The translations under genes were made by a program, and so were the position numbers. The notes beneath the pieces are model-generated. The model was not told where the DNA came from and ran no database searches. It saw nothing but the letters and a program-made list of their open reading frames with translations. DNA of 64,000 nucleotides from Macrotrachela quadricornifera (Eukaryota; Rotifera; Eurotatoria; Philodinida; Philodinidae), in assembly GCA_022393335.1 (NCBI GenBank), contig JAJEKB010020748.1, positions 433,731 through 497,730 of the forward strand, in the 5' to 3' direction. Every line of letters starts with the position of its first letter. Positions within the stretch are counted from its first letter, which is position 1. This document shows, one piece after another, positions 1-12,100 of this stretch.

Positions 1-354
1 ATCCTAAAAGTATCATTATAGAATAAAATTCACCAAGGTAGCGCTCATCCTGTGAATTCGTTGACCCTTTTCTCCGAGAAATATTACACTACTACATTTA
101 AGTCAACTTTTTCCAATCATGTTAGGTATTCCAACCCTTGATTCCATATAGAATCATAAGAATATAAAACTCTTTCAATTAGTTTTCATTTTATAAAACA
201 GAAATTTTGCTTAAAGAACGCATCATTTTATGGGCCTAACTCCTTATTATGATCGCGATCATTTAATAGTTACGACATTGGTTTAATCTGCTAAGAATCA
301 ATTTACAAATGATTCATTTGAGTCTATACTAAAGCACAATTTTTTCGATCAATT

Positions 355-1082
355 ACGAGAACGGCTAGTCGTTCCATCTGTCACGCTTCGTTGAGCAGCT
401 TATAATTCATAGTTCTCATTCGCCTTTTGCACGTTTCAATTATTTCAAAAAACAAGTTAAGTCACCATAGAATCCACCCATCAATTGACTTCTAGTATCA
501 CACAATGACTCCTGCTGCATTCCGCGTCTGAGGCAAAGTTACACGCTTTCACTATGTTCCCATTCTTCTCATGCTGTCACCACGAATGTCACGTAATTTG
601 TGACAAATTATCCTGTGAGATATTTTTCTATATGTCTATTGGAAGACAGCTCCTATATCTACCTAAAGAGGAACAGCTAGTCATTCGTCGGCGCTCCTTC
701 AGAGCACCACTCACGGCTAGCTTTTCCGTGCATCAAACTTTATAGGGTACCGAAGCTTTGCCTTCTAACTACTTAATTCGACCATTATTTGCTTCTCCCA
801 AAAGGCTCACTAATTTTTCTTAGATTAGATAATTAAAATACAGTATTCTGCCCAAACGTCAGATGCCGAAACAATTTACCTATGCTTCGGTATATCAGTA
901 TTCCGCTCAACTCCAATTAAAGATTGCAACTCCGAGATAATGCGTTCCATAAAAACTCATAATTCTTTAAGTCTTCTTTGCAACACAACTTTTGTACCTA
1001 TTAGAGAGAACGGCTAGTCGTTCGTCGGCGCCCCTTCGAGGCACCTCTCATGGTTAGCCATTCCATGCATCAAACTTTTTTC
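355..1082. repeat. Short dispersed repeat, two clear copies plus one partial
   Basis: A block of about 75 bases recurs at 672-745 and 1008-1082. Each copy starts with GGCTAGTCGTTCGTCGGCG (one variant base in the first), runs through a GC-rich arm (CCCCTTCGAGGCACC in the second copy) and ends at CCGTGCATCAAACTTT or similar. A third, partial copy begins near 361 with the same GGCTAGTCGTTC. Spacing is about 316 and 335 bases, so this could be a decayed tandem unit. No gene is visible between 1 and 1225. Confidence 0.5.
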
Positions 1083-1224
1083 TCAGGTGACGATTATTTT
1101 TCTACGAGTTAGCTTTCTCGTTCTATAGGAAAACAATGTAACAGAAAGTAAACTCGATTTAAGTTGTGAGCCTCAATTACCTATAATCAAATTTTACAAA
1201 GAAAAATTTTTTTGTAAAATAACC

Positions 1225-2650
1225 TGTTCTTTGTGTGAGAAAATAATCTCAAGAAAATTTTAGAAAACTGGCATCACCAATCGATTCGTCGACTCTGATT
1301 ATCTTCGCTTAAACTTTATAAAATACAACTGTTTTCGTAAGAAACATATCCTTTGTGAAAAAAATACTCTTAAAAAAATTTTAAAAACTAATACCAGATT
1401 CGAATTCTTCAATCTCGAAAATCTTTGGGTCAAATAAATATGTTTCAAATGGGACCTTTGACATGCCACCGACGATACACACACAAACTCATTTTAGTTT
1501 TTTTTGTATGCTCCTCCACTCAATCGAAGAAAAAAACCCTCTAACGAAGTTAATACTACCATATACCTTCATTCATCAATTCCAATACCATCACAACAAG
1601 CAATGGTGCTCATTACACACCATGGTGAAATCAGCAAAGCGTGATAAAATACTTGTTTTCGATGAAAAATAGGAAACCTCACCAATTCCTCACATCAATT
1701 GATCAATTCAGATACCACCAAAATAAGCAATACCGTTGATTAACTGTCATGCCTCGGTGTAATGAACGTTTTCCGAAAGATTAATTTTGGATGTTTTAGT
1801 TATTTTTTATATGGATGTTTTAGTTATTTTTTATATGGATGTTTTTTTGACCCTGCCACACATACACCTAAAAACTATTTTTTTTCATATGGCCTTCCCT
1901 ACAGTCGAGGGAAAAGCCCTGTTTTAGCAAAAAAACTTCTTTTAAAAAATTAATAGTGCCATTCGATCTGTCGACCCCGAAAACCTTTTGTCAAACTTTA
2001 TAACAAACTAGTGAAAACCCGTGCATGCTACACGGCTACTTTCACTCTGTGAAGAAAATCTTTTCTGTTGGCGAGAGAATTCTTAAAGATACTTTTAGAA
2101 TTCTACTTTTGGTCTGAAACAAAGCTTATTACATGATATTTAATTTATTTGAAGGTAACCATTATTAAGAATTTCTTTGAAAACAATCATATACTCGTTT
2201 GATCCCATCTTTACCATCACTCCTGTTCCTTTAACCTGGTAACACACACAGAGACACTCCACATTATTATATAGAAAAAGATAGCCAAGCCTATTTTTTC
2301 CTCTAGAGCTCGAGCTATAACCATGTTCTTTTTGACCCCTTGGACCAATCTGAAAACATGTTTTTTTTGATCCCGATAACAGACAGACACACACCAAACA
2401 TTATAACATAGATCATTATTTTCTTGAAAAAAGTCTTTTTTTGCAAAAAAATTAATTGGAAAAATTCAAAAACCGATAGTGTCATTCGATTCCCCGACCC
2501 AAAAAACCTTTGGTCAGACTTTAAGCGTTGAGTCAAGCGTGAAGTTTGATTCTTTGAGAGATTTTTCTGAGAACATGTTTTTTTGACCTTTGATCCCGAC
2601 GACAAGCAAGCAAGCAAGCACACTACTTTTTTTCATATGACCCTCCCTAC
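1225..2650. repeat. Degenerate tandem repeat block
   Basis: Diverged units recur through this stretch. One sub-motif, close to CATTCGATTCGTCGACCCCG followed by AAACCTTTGGTCAAACTTTA, appears near 1275, 1395, 1950 and 2490. A second, TTTTTTTCATATGACCTTCC with a following TACAGTCGAGGGA, appears near 1880 and 2628. A third is a CA/GA-rich tract after TTGACCC near 1480, 1850, 2370 and 2590. A 24-bp direct repeat (ATGTTTTAGTTATTTTTTAT) lies at 1790-1845. No supported coding sequence was seen. Confidence 0.5.
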
Positions 2651-2791
2651 AGTCGAGGGAATAAAAGAATTATTTACTTACAAGGATTATCGACGACTAT
2701 TTCCACGTAGATTCAAACGACGACCACCACGTGCACATGAACATGATCAACGAAAATATCGTTAATGAAATAGAAGACATTCAAATAAACA

Positions 2792-2957
2792 CATCGGCGG
2801 GCCACCAGCAGGACAAGGTGGGGCAGTTGCCCCACCCAAAAGTTTTGGAATAATCAATAATTTGACAAAAATTGAGTCCTAAAACGATTTTTCTTAGCGT
2901 TTGCCCCACTAAAATTTATTCTTGCCCACCTAAAATTTTGTTGCTGGCCCGCCGATG
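2792..2957. mobile_element. Short non-autonomous hAT-type element (MITE)
   Basis: The 166-bp element begins CATCGGCGGGCC and ends with the inverse, GGCCCGCCGATG, giving 12 perfect terminal bases extended by the related CCAGCA and TGCTGG tracts. It is flanked on both sides by the identical 8-bp duplication AATAAACA (2784-2791 and 2958-2965). An 8-bp target duplication is the hAT superfamily hallmark. The interior has short G/C-rich palindromic bits (GGGGCAGTTGCCCC) and no coding capacity. Confidence 0.8.
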
Positions 2958-3228
2958 AATAAACATATATAAATTGTCGTTAATTTTGTTGTCTTCTTCT
3001 TTTCCGATTAATTTATTTGTTTTTTTCTCTATTTGACATACATGGAAAATCGTTATATATTTCCATTTTCTTCTGTTTTCCTTTATCTTATCCTCATTTT
3101 CTATCTCTATCTAACTAGTCACATAATGTGACTCACATTATTTGTTATTTTCCTTTTCTTTTCATGATGAAGCATTAACATTTGTTCTATTCCTACATAT
3201 GAAACATATTCTTTCATGAGGGGGAGAA

Positions 3229-3310
3229 TGTTAGGGAGATATCGCACTATGACGACATACTCTCACTCTCGTTGATATTCTCCCTCTACCTTTGTTGTTC
3301 TCTCTCTCTC

Positions 3311-3344
<34 letters not shown>

Positions 3345-3415
3345 ACCAAACATCACGTATAAAGTTGGTTGGAAAATAAACATCGGTAGACGAACACATC
3401 GTTCAAGCTCTAACA
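3229..3415 (+). mobile_element. Candidate solo or 3' LTR with preceding polypurine tract
   Basis: The segment starts TGTTAG and ends CTAACA, the TG...CA inverted ends of retroelement LTRs. Directly upstream is a purine run (GAGGGGGAGAA, 3218-3228) that looks like a plus-strand priming tract. No matching 5' LTR, gag or pol was recognised upstream, so this is either a solo LTR or the 3' end of a decayed element. A TA microsatellite lies inside it. The assignment rests only on these end features. Confidence 0.45.
3295..3344. repeat. CT and TA microsatellite
   Basis: A run of CT dinucleotides is followed by about 14 TA dinucleotides, within the LTR-like segment. Confidence 0.9.
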
Positions 3416-3621
3416 TTGTGTCAAACAGAATAATACGTAACTAATTTTTATTTGATTAATGTTTTTTAAAAATATTATGTCACAAAGATATAATAGCAAT
3501 TGTCATATTCTATCGCCTATTGAACCTTTTTTCTTCATAAAAAATATAATGTTTTGAATCATTCAATAATAATAAAAAAAACTTTTTATTACTTTTAATA
3601 TTCATTTACGAATAAATAAAG

Positions 3622-3920
3622 GTCGATGATGAGATTTGCTTAACCCTCGCCTGAATACAATCTACTCAATATCAATTGCTTCTCATTAAATTTTATATTT
3701 GAAACTATTGCTGAACAGATACATGCATACAAGAAATCTATAAATTATTGAAAGAGCTGGTCTTTTTTATTATAAGAAGGTCGTCTATAACAATAATATT
3801 TAGTTTTTTTGTGCACATGTGTTTGTTCAGCGAGAGTTCTCTATATCGAATTTGATAAGAAGCGATAGATAATGAGTAGATCATATTGAGTCGAGGGTTA
3901 TATGAGTCGGAATAACGAGC
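3622..3920. repeat. Palindromic element, family shared with 43892-44180
   Basis: The two ends are imperfect inverted repeats of roughly 100 bases. The left arm carries AACCCTCGCCTGAATA, then CTACTCAATATCAATTGCTTC and TTGCTGAACAGATACATGCA; the right arm carries the inverse of each with some changes. A second copy with the same arm order lies at 43892-44180. No coding sequence. It resembles a foldback MITE. Confidence 0.65.
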
Positions 3921-4548
3921 GTTATTTGTATTTAGAAGATAAAAAATGTTTTCTTTATTAGTATATCATTTTTATATAGTCATTTTGAGTTAAAAATAAA
4001 ATAAAAAGGTTGACAAATATTTTTTTCGATAAAAAAGAAACCCATTCTTCAAAAGATTATGTTGAAGAATGAGTAACTAATGATTAATATAACACATATT
4101 CAAATATTCAATCTTGAAGAAATATTTAGTTATTATAGTTAAATCATTTTTAGAGTAACTTTATTTGATTAGTGAAAAAAAAAGTTTTTAATTAACAATA
4201 TGTTCTATTAATTTCTTCATTTATAATTTCTCTTAAAGAAAAGTTATTAAGATTAGTAATACATTGTTATATATGAAATATTTCAAAAGATTTTGTAAAT
4301 GAAAAATATTAATTACTTTTAAGTGAGCCAAATGAATTTCATAATTATTGAAAAGTTTAATCCAATGTTTAAAGTAACATTAAATGAAACTCTTAACAAA
4401 GTTCATGGAAATTATATAATTTGTTCGAAATCTCTTCTTAATTTTTAAATTTCGATTTTTAAATAACAATTTATTATTAATTAGATTTCTAAACAAAAAA
4501 AACATCATTTTACATAATGATAAACAATATCAAAATATATTCTTTTAA

Positions 4549-5092
4549 CCGTAAAATATAGGAGAGAAGATTTTTTTAAATTTAATAGATACAAACACTC
4601 ACGAACATCGCCTTTGAATTACTTATTAAAGAGAACTCTGATATTTTGTATCTACGAATATTTACAAAAATCTGCGAACAGTCACGAACATTGCATTAAC
4701 TATTTCATTTACATTTAATTCGATGTTATTGTCCTAGCCAAAGTATTTGTCCTTGGAAATATATACTTTTAAAAAATCGATTTCATTTGAGTAGTCATAC
4801 ATTAATAATACTAACATCAATTTTAACGGCCAGAAAAAGTCAATTTTCTAAAAGTATGTATTTTCAAGAATAAACCCTTTGACTAGGACAATAACGTCGA
4901 ATTAAATGCAAATAACTAATGTTTATACATTTTTGAAGTAAATAATACAGTGTTCGTGGCTATTCGCAGATACAAATTACCAGAGTTCTCTTTAATAGGT
5001 AGTTTAAAAGCTATGTTCGTGAGCATAAATCTGTAAGTTCTATCTATTGGTATATAAAAGTCTAAACTATCTCTCTCCTTTTACAGTGTTTG
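4549..5092. repeat. Long palindromic (foldback) element
   Basis: Two arms of about 230-250 bases are inverted relative to each other with the centre near 4815. Matching landmarks include AAAGAGAACTCT (left, about 4628) against AGAGTTCTCTTT (right, about 4982), and TTATTGTCCTAG (left, about 4726) against CTAGGACAATAA (right, about 4883). Arms are roughly 80 percent alike, so the element is old. No ORF; nothing indicates a transposase. Confidence 0.75.
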
Positions 5093-5690
5093 TAGATGTT
5101 CGCGTATTTTACAGATACCCTGAAATTAGATTTCCATAATCATAACAAGATTTTCTAATATATAAACGGTATTAATTATCATTGTTCTTAATTTCTTTCT
5201 TTTAATGATAAAGAAAAAAAAGAATTCTGTTCTTCTAATTTGGTTTATTTAACGTTAGAATAATCATTCTTTTTTCTCTTCGCTTTATTACTCTCAAAAA
5301 AAAAAATTATTGTAATTATGTTTAGTTCATCAGTGGCTTCACAACATATTTTCACTTTAATTACAAGTTTGATTTTATATTTTTATATCAGTAGACGATA
5401 GATTGTTGTTTGTTTAACACAATATAAAAGTATGTGTTTAGTTATATATTTGATGAATAAAGTTAGATATGGTGAGAGTTCATAGATAGAAATCGTGTCA
5501 CATCTTATCATTATTTTCTTTCATATTCTGAAAATAAATTTGATATTATTACATCTTTCTCTCTTTTCTATATTTCTTCATTAGTAGACATGATCTAAAT
5601 ACATTTTCTTTTCTGTTTGTTACTTTATGTCGCAAAAATTATCTTTACATACCAATTGACGGAAATCACCAGTCTAAACTAATTAGTAGC

Positions 5691-5869
5691 TGTTACATCC
5701 TGACCTCTATATTATATACTTTTCTATTTCTGTCGTGATGTTATCGTTTTCCTTTTCTCTTTTGTTAGTCTTCATGTAATATAATCTTGTTGATAAATAA
5801 AACAGATGCTATGCTTTATGCACATGAACTCGAACGTCTTTAATTTTAAGTGTAAATAAAGTATTAACA
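5691..5869 (+). mobile_element. Candidate 5' LTR with primer-binding site
   Basis: The segment starts TGTTAC and ends GTATTAACA. It is followed after one base by TGGTGACAGCGG (5871-5882); a TGG start immediately after an LTR is typical of a tRNA primer-binding site. An AATAAA-like signal lies at about 5796. It could be the 5' end of a truncated LTR retrotransposon whose leader and first ORF follow. A matching 3' LTR was not found. Confidence 0.45.
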
Positions 5870-6009
5870 GTGGTGACAGCGGTTTAAAAGAAGCAAATTA
5901 TTTCTTCTTTTAATTTCATCAACGATTATAATTTCTTAAAGAAGGAATCCTTCTTAATTAGGAGTTGATTCTGTCCTACATATCCAACGACGAAGGTTAA
6001 TTTATAGTT

Positions 6010-6213
6010 ATGACTAAGGATGACTCACCATCGAATCCAAACGAGGACACAAAGATAAAAGAAAAATCGATGAAATCAGATCTTACAACACAAGCACGAC
6101 AAATAAGTACACCAAAAGAAGCAGTACGTCGACATGTTCGAATTATGGCAGAAGAAGAGCATATGATAACAATAACAACAAAAAAATATATAAGGACAAG
6201 AAAAAAAAAATAA
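6010..6213 (+). CDS. Small Lys-rich ORF downstream of LTR-like sequence
   Basis: The 67-residue product is hydrophilic, with many Lys, Arg, Asp and Thr residues and a Lys/Arg-rich tail. No domain is recognised. Its position 140 bases after the putative primer-binding site would suit the start of a truncated gag-like protein, but length and composition alone do not prove it. It ends in an A-rich run 18 bases before the end of the convergent gene at 6231. It may be a chance ORF. Confidence 0.3.
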   Translation: MTKDDSPSNPNEDTKIKEKSMKSDLTTQARQISTPKEAVRRHVRIMAEEEHMITITTKKYIRTRKKK

Positions 6214-6230
6214 TAATAACAGCAGGAACG

Positions 6231-7286
6231 TTAACGACGAAATTTCTTTTGATAATAAAAATAACTTTGTTTGTTGAATATGTTCATTGGTAGTTGATGT
6301 TCTGCTTCAGTTTCACTTGCTCGATCTTTCAATCCAATTTTTAATTCATCACCTTCATCCTTAATATGCGTAAAATCAATATTATACAAATGAAGAATTC
6401 GTCTCATGATTGGCATTTTAAATCGAGAATACCATTTGCGTCTAATTGAATAATGATAACGTCGTTTTTTCTGTACCATACTTCTTTGCTTATTTTTCTT
6501 TTTGCGGTACTGTTCAGATCGTTGTTGATGAGTTCTACGTCGTTTTGTTGGTATTGGTTCCTCTTCATCACTTACGTCGACAATTAATTCATTATCATTT
6601 AATTGTTGTTCATCATTTAAATCATTTAATTGTTGTTCATCATTACCACGTGATAATTCATCATCTGAAATGTCCACTAAATCATATTGTAATGCTTCAG
6701 CTAATTCTTCAGTTGACGTTTCAATCACTGCAGGAACAACACCACCACCATTAGCTGTAACATCATTGTCATTTGCATCTTTCGCTTCGATGAGTTGGCA
6801 TAGATAAATTTCTTCATCTGATAAATCTGGATCTCTTCCACTCAACAATCTTGAAAATTTTCCCATATCAATATTCTTGTTCTTGTTCTTTTTCTTGTGT
6901 GGTTTTGGTAATGGTGGTAATTCAGTCGGTTGGAATGCCATAAATACTTCATTAATTCTTCGATCTTTTATCATTGTAAAAGACCATTGTTCTAATATTG
7001 GTCTTGTAAGAAATACCACTATCGTTACATCTTCCATGGCATATTCGATCATTTTCTGTTGAGTATAATATGATAATGATGAGCTTGTTGACGTCAAACT
7101 TTGTGCCCAATGGCTCATTGTACGTTCTTTTTTAATAACCAATCCACTTGCATAAAAAAGAGCCTTCTGTAGCGACCATAATTCACTTGGTTTATATGGA
7201 CTTGCAGGATGACATAAACATGCAGGTTGTGCACTAACTTGTTGATCATTTTTAACAGTAGCATACAGAAAAGCTTGAGGAGAATG
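6231..7286 (-). CDS. Unrecognised protein with acidic middle and basic C-terminus
   Basis: The reading frame stays open from a likely splice acceptor (minus-strand GATAG then CATTCTCC, at 7286) to the TAA at 6231, 351 codons. No start codon is evident at the 5' end, so this is probably the last exon of a longer gene. Residues 1-100 are rich in Ser, Tyr and Leu. The middle is acidic and holds a duplicated NDEQQLND block. The last 110 residues start with a run of Arg/Lys (KRRRTHQQRSEQYRKKK) and include LKIGLKD. The basic tail followed by this short hydrophobic-basic module reminds me of ORF1-type proteins of bdelloid Penelope-like elements, but I am not sure of that. A host nuclear protein is the alternative. 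Confidence 0.5.
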   Translation of the reverse strand, partial: HSPQAFLYATVKNDQQVSAQPACLCHPASPYKPSELWSLQKALFYASGLVIKKERTMSHWAQSLTSTSSSLSYYTQQKMIEYAMEDVTIVVFLTRPILEQWSFTMIKDRRINEVFMAFQPTELPPLPKPHKKKNKNKNIDMGKFSRLLSGRDPDLSDEEIYLCQLIEAKDANDNDVTANGGGVVPAVIETSTEELAEALQYDLVDISDDELSRGNDEQQLNDLNDEQQLNDNELIVDVSDEEEPIPTKRRRTHQQRSEQYRKKKNKQRSMVQKKRRYHYSIRRKWYSRFKMPIMRRILHLYNIDFTHIKDEGDELKIGLKDRASETEAEHQLPMNIFNKQSYFYYQKKFRR

Positions 7287-7439
7287 CTATCTCGTGATTT
7301 AAGAAAAGTAAAAATTTTTTTTTTTTTTTGAGAATTTTATCAATAATAATTCCGTATAACTAAATCGTTCGAAAACATATGATAACATATTTTAGTGGTG
7401 GCCTGTATTTCTACAAGACCTATTAATGGGTATGCCATT

Positions 7440-7950
7440 CTAGTAAGTGATATATTCATCTAACAATGGAGATGTTTCTATAGTAACTTAAATCGATTAG
7501 ACCTATTTAGATCAAATGAAAGATTTCACCGACAAACTAAACATATTTTAAATATTACAGGTTGTTGATTTCCTTAGACAAAGATATTTAAATTTTAAGG
7601 ACTGTGAAATTTTAATATAGAAATGAACGAGGAAAGGTTTTCTTCACTATTGTAAGAACAAAATATATTGTTGTTGAGCCGATTATAGGATTTGTAAGAT
7701 TTTTCTTTTATATAGCCCGAACAACACTAGGTTTTGTTCTTACAACAATGAAGAAAACTTTTCCTCATTCATTTCTATACTTATATTTCGCATAGTTTAA
7801 AATTTAAATATCTCTCTCTGGGAAAGCCAACAGCCAATAATATTTTAAATTTGTTAGTTTGTCGGTGAGAGCTTTAATTTGGCCAGAATATATCAAAACA
7901 ATTTACGTTACAATACAAACATTTCCATCGTAAGATACATTACTCTATTC
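7440..7950. repeat. Long palindromic element
   Basis: Two arms of about 240 bases face each other around 7695. Landmarks: AGGTTTTCTTCACTATTGTA with AAGAACAAAA at about 7635 against TTTTGTTCTTACAACAATGA with AGAAAACTTTT at about 7731, and CACCGACAAACTAA at about 7528 against TTAGTTTGTCGGTGA at about 7855. Arms are diverged. The AATTTAAAATATTA sub-motif recurs in the palindrome at 37091-37600, suggesting one family. Confidence 0.7.
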
Positions 7951-9183
7951 GTCGTAATATTGAACTTCTCCAATCAATAATTGACGAAAATTAGTCTAAA
8001 TCGATTTGTCTTGGATTTCATTCGATAAATCTGAGTATAATGATAACCAACTACCAAATGTATAAAGAGTAATGTCTTTTTAAGAATTTTCCCAATAAAT
8101 AAAAGATTAATTTTTTTTTCTTCAGTTGACAATTTCGTTTTTGTTTGAAGAATAATCATTTTCATAGGTTTAAACTTTCTAATTTTATATCAATCTTATT
8201 AAATTCACGAAAAAGCTAATCTTGTAAATCTCTAGTTTTAATACTTTTATCTCCAAATTTGATTATGCTTATGATGCATGTTGAAAAATGAAGTTTCTAT
8301 TTTCTTCACTGAATAAAATCGTATTTTTTCGAAGATCAATATCATAACAGTTCGTGATAAAAACTCAAAGAAAATCTACGATTCTCCAATTTTGAATTTT
8401 AAGACATATTATTACACTCTTATGTTCTCTTCTTCTTCTTCTTTATAACTATATCATTATCCCAGATTTCTTTATATTGCAACTAATTCTACAGATCATC
8501 TAAAAAGGTCTACGATTCTATTTATTATGTTATATACTACATGTCTATTGATTTTCTTTTACATGTATGAATTGTATTCATGTGAAATAAACACATATCA
8601 ACTTATTCGAAAGAGATTTAAAAACTGAGTAAAATGATGAAGTTTTTATTCAATCGACATGAAATAAAAATTTTTGAACAAGTTAATATAATGCTTTTGA
8701 CTAATAAACTGTGTAGTTTAACTATTTTTTTTAGAAAAACGGTGCAAATATTAGTATATGGGCTTGTAAGTTATAGAGTCACTAATACAGTATAGCATTA
8801 TCCGGAACAATTGAATATCATTTGAAATAGATTTTAGTAAAACATAAAAGGAAAAAAACCTAGAACTTGATATGGTTCAGCACACTCTAACGAGTTCTAA
8901 TAGGTCTTAGAACAAATTTATATAAGGGTAGTTTCACTCAGCAGAACTCTTTTCTGTTTATTAAAATTCATTATGATCTAAAGATGCTGAAATATGAGTT
9001 TTCTTTTTTTGATGATATTTTTTTGATTTTAGTAGGTCAAGATGAATATTGATCAATTTAGAAATTCTTGAAATACCATAAGTTCAAATTTATTTTTTAA
9101 ATCCTAATAATTTTCTTTTATCAAGACTACAATGATAAACTATAATTGCTTTGTTTTAGACAAGTTTTTCTTTTCTTTTAATC
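7951..9183. other. Intergenic, nothing recognised
   Basis: AT-rich sequence upstream of gene 1. Short open frames here have no coding character. No clear TATA box or conserved promoter element could be assigned. Confidence 0.4.
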
Positions 9184-12100
9184 ATGCGTGCCTTTCTAAA
9201 AGTTGGTTTGGCATTTTCATTGTTTATTATACTGGTAACAATTGTTGCTATTGTTGTTGGTGTTTATCTTTCACAAAAAGCCAATGACATTTTGTTATCA
9301 TGTAAACTTATATATTTATTTATATTTTTGTCTATTCAAATTTATTTATTTATTAGATGAAACAACAAGAGAAGGAAACATATCAAATACGTTAACAACA
9401 AGAAACGGTATTTCTAGAATTTATGAAAAATAAACAGAACACTAGTTTTTCTATTCTGGTATCCTATTGCTTTAGAAATGAAAACATTCATATTTTTGTT
9501 TGATTAAACCGAGTTTCTTTTTTGTAATTTTAAATCAAAGCGTCCTTTTCCTGATAAAATATTTATATATTGCCTATTTAACATTATAAACATGAAAGTT
9601 TTTTGCTCTTATGAAGGTCTTTTGCAAAAAATTCTAGTCTTAAAAACTTTGATCGACAAGAGATATACCCACCATTCAGAAATTGGAAATTCAAGGAATT
9701 CAAGGAATTCAAGATTTGGAGCTCCGACATTTGGATTTTATGCATCAGTCTTCATAGCACCCTCAGTTGGGTTGTGTCTATCAGTGTTTCAAGCACCCTC
9801 ATTGTAGAATTTCTTGAATTCCACTTGAATTGCTATTGAATTTCCAATTTCTGGATGGTGGGTTCTGCTGTTAATTGAGTAAGATATGATCGAACGCACA
9901 AATATATATAGTGAAGTGTAAAAAAATTTGCTGTTAGTATCCGATTTACTGAGAAAGCATAGGAATTGGACGGAAAGACTAATTGTATAAAGAGAACTAT
10001 AGATCATGATTATCTGTTCACTTTTATGATCAACTCTTATCAGAGCTTATTGATATGCCATTAGCTATCATGGACAAAGATCATTGCTAATTATATAGTT
10101 TCTACGGTTTAATAATAGTCATATCCTAGATACTGTAAGATAATCATCCGATTCATCGATAGTATAATTAGTGCTCAAACGACAACACTCTTCAATCTAT
10201 ATATAGATCCTTTTCAGAAATCTCGCTTACACTAATTTCTGTAGTATTGCTTGGATTATCGAGGAACGTTTCGGAGCAATCTGTCCCTACACTCACAAAA
10301 TAGGACTCGAGCAAGTGTACGTGTACATCAAGTATTACTTTTATACTTTACTCTATATATATTTAATAGAATTTTCGTTTCTATTTTAATTTGTTTCATA
10401 GTTAAACTTGCATAAGTTTGAACTGAAGATAGATCTATGTGCTATACTAGTTATATTGAAATACACTAAGTTTTGATTTAGATCATTGTATAATCATTAT
10501 AAGATATAATCAACATTGATCTACTTGTGACTTAAAAAAACTTAATCAAAAAAACTATCAAAATGAAGTAAATTTCTTTTATAAGATAATAGCTCTTGTT
10601 TGAGATCACAATTTTCTGAGAAAAGTAAAGATTCATCCCAGGTTCAAAAATCCAATGTTGGACTCAATCGGATCTTATAGAATCCAATCATCCGACAGAA
10701 TCCTATAGGATTTCTGATGACGAAATTGCATCGGATTCCGTCGGGTAAATGGCAATTGCTACAAATTTTATAAGCGCTCTTTTAAGCAATACTAGATCAT
10801 GTTTTTCAGACCTATTGGATCAGATTATCGGAAACTGTAGGAACTCATGTAGGATCTGATAGGATCCAATATCGGATTGATCGACCTGGGATTTTATTTA
10901 AAATGGATGAAAATCAATAAAAAGTGTAAGATCAGAAATATTTCTGTTCAGGTATGAAAAAAATTCATCTAAATACAAGGCTACTTTCAAACTTACAGCG
11001 TATGAAATAAGACATTCTCTATGGATGTCTATTGACTAGAAAAAAGATTTAAGAAATATCGAAACATCTCATAAAGAATCAATCTGTTAGTAATTAAATT
11101 ATTTTTCTTAATTCGTCAACGCTTATGATCATTTATCGCGCAATGTGATATTTTAAGTAGTGAGTAATGTCCGTAGTACTTCATTACATTCTTATTATGT
11201 TTTATTATAAGTTTCAATCTATTTTCAATATCCAAAATCTAAATGTAATTTGGTTAACTGATTCACGAAAATATTCATTAGAGAATTTTAATAGAATTCA
11301 ATAATATTTAGTTGATAGATTAATTCTTTAGAGATAATATTTACTCAACAATTCTTCATATAAAAGATCATCTATAGATTTTTTTTTGGGCGAGCCAGAA
11401 TTGAACTCGGAAAAAACTCATTCACGCTATAGCAGATAAATAACGGGAAAAGAGCTCGGGTTGGAAACGATGCGGAGAAAAAGTAAAATATCGTGTTGTA
11501 TCTTATATGTATACGAATAAACAGATTTCTGTGTGATCAAGAGATATTTTCTAATGTCATTCTTATTAATCATTAAAAGTAAATAAAAACACACAATAAA
11601 GATGTAGTACAAATTAGTCTTTTGACAATGCGAATATAGCTTTTTTTCTTCGATCTTTAGTGTTTCTTTTTCGATTAGTTGTGGAATTGTCGGAACTCCT
11701 CAAATCATCATAAGACCTGTTGTATGGACACATGAATATTCTTTAAAACCAAATTTACAAGAACAGAATATTGGAGGTAACATGTTAGAATAATTTAAGA
11801 TTCGTGCAGATCCTAACCAATACTTGGAATGATCAGAGGAAGACCAATTCATATAATGAAGATGATTAACTCAAGTACGAGTATCTATATGAGATTATTT
11901 CGAAGGTACTACAAATGTAAATGAATCCAATTGTAATATTTCGTTCCTATTAACTTTACTCATCCAATCATAAGCCTTCAAATCGAGAGCAATATTAATA
12001 ACTAAATGTGTTTGAAAAGGTTGTTGTATGGTGTTCATCGACCAATCGATTAATATTTTTTCTGGAACTTGTAAGAATGAAGCAAGTGGTAATTTATTTC

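Noticed and set aside
2583..2765. Arg-rich ORF (YRRLFPRRFKRRPPRAHEHD)
   Set aside because: It begins in the degenerate repeat and has no further exon; could be the tail of a lost gene but cannot be supported.
6446..6754. His/Leu-rich ORF on the + strand
   Set aside because: It is the reverse complement of the acidic, Gln-rich coding exon on the minus strand.
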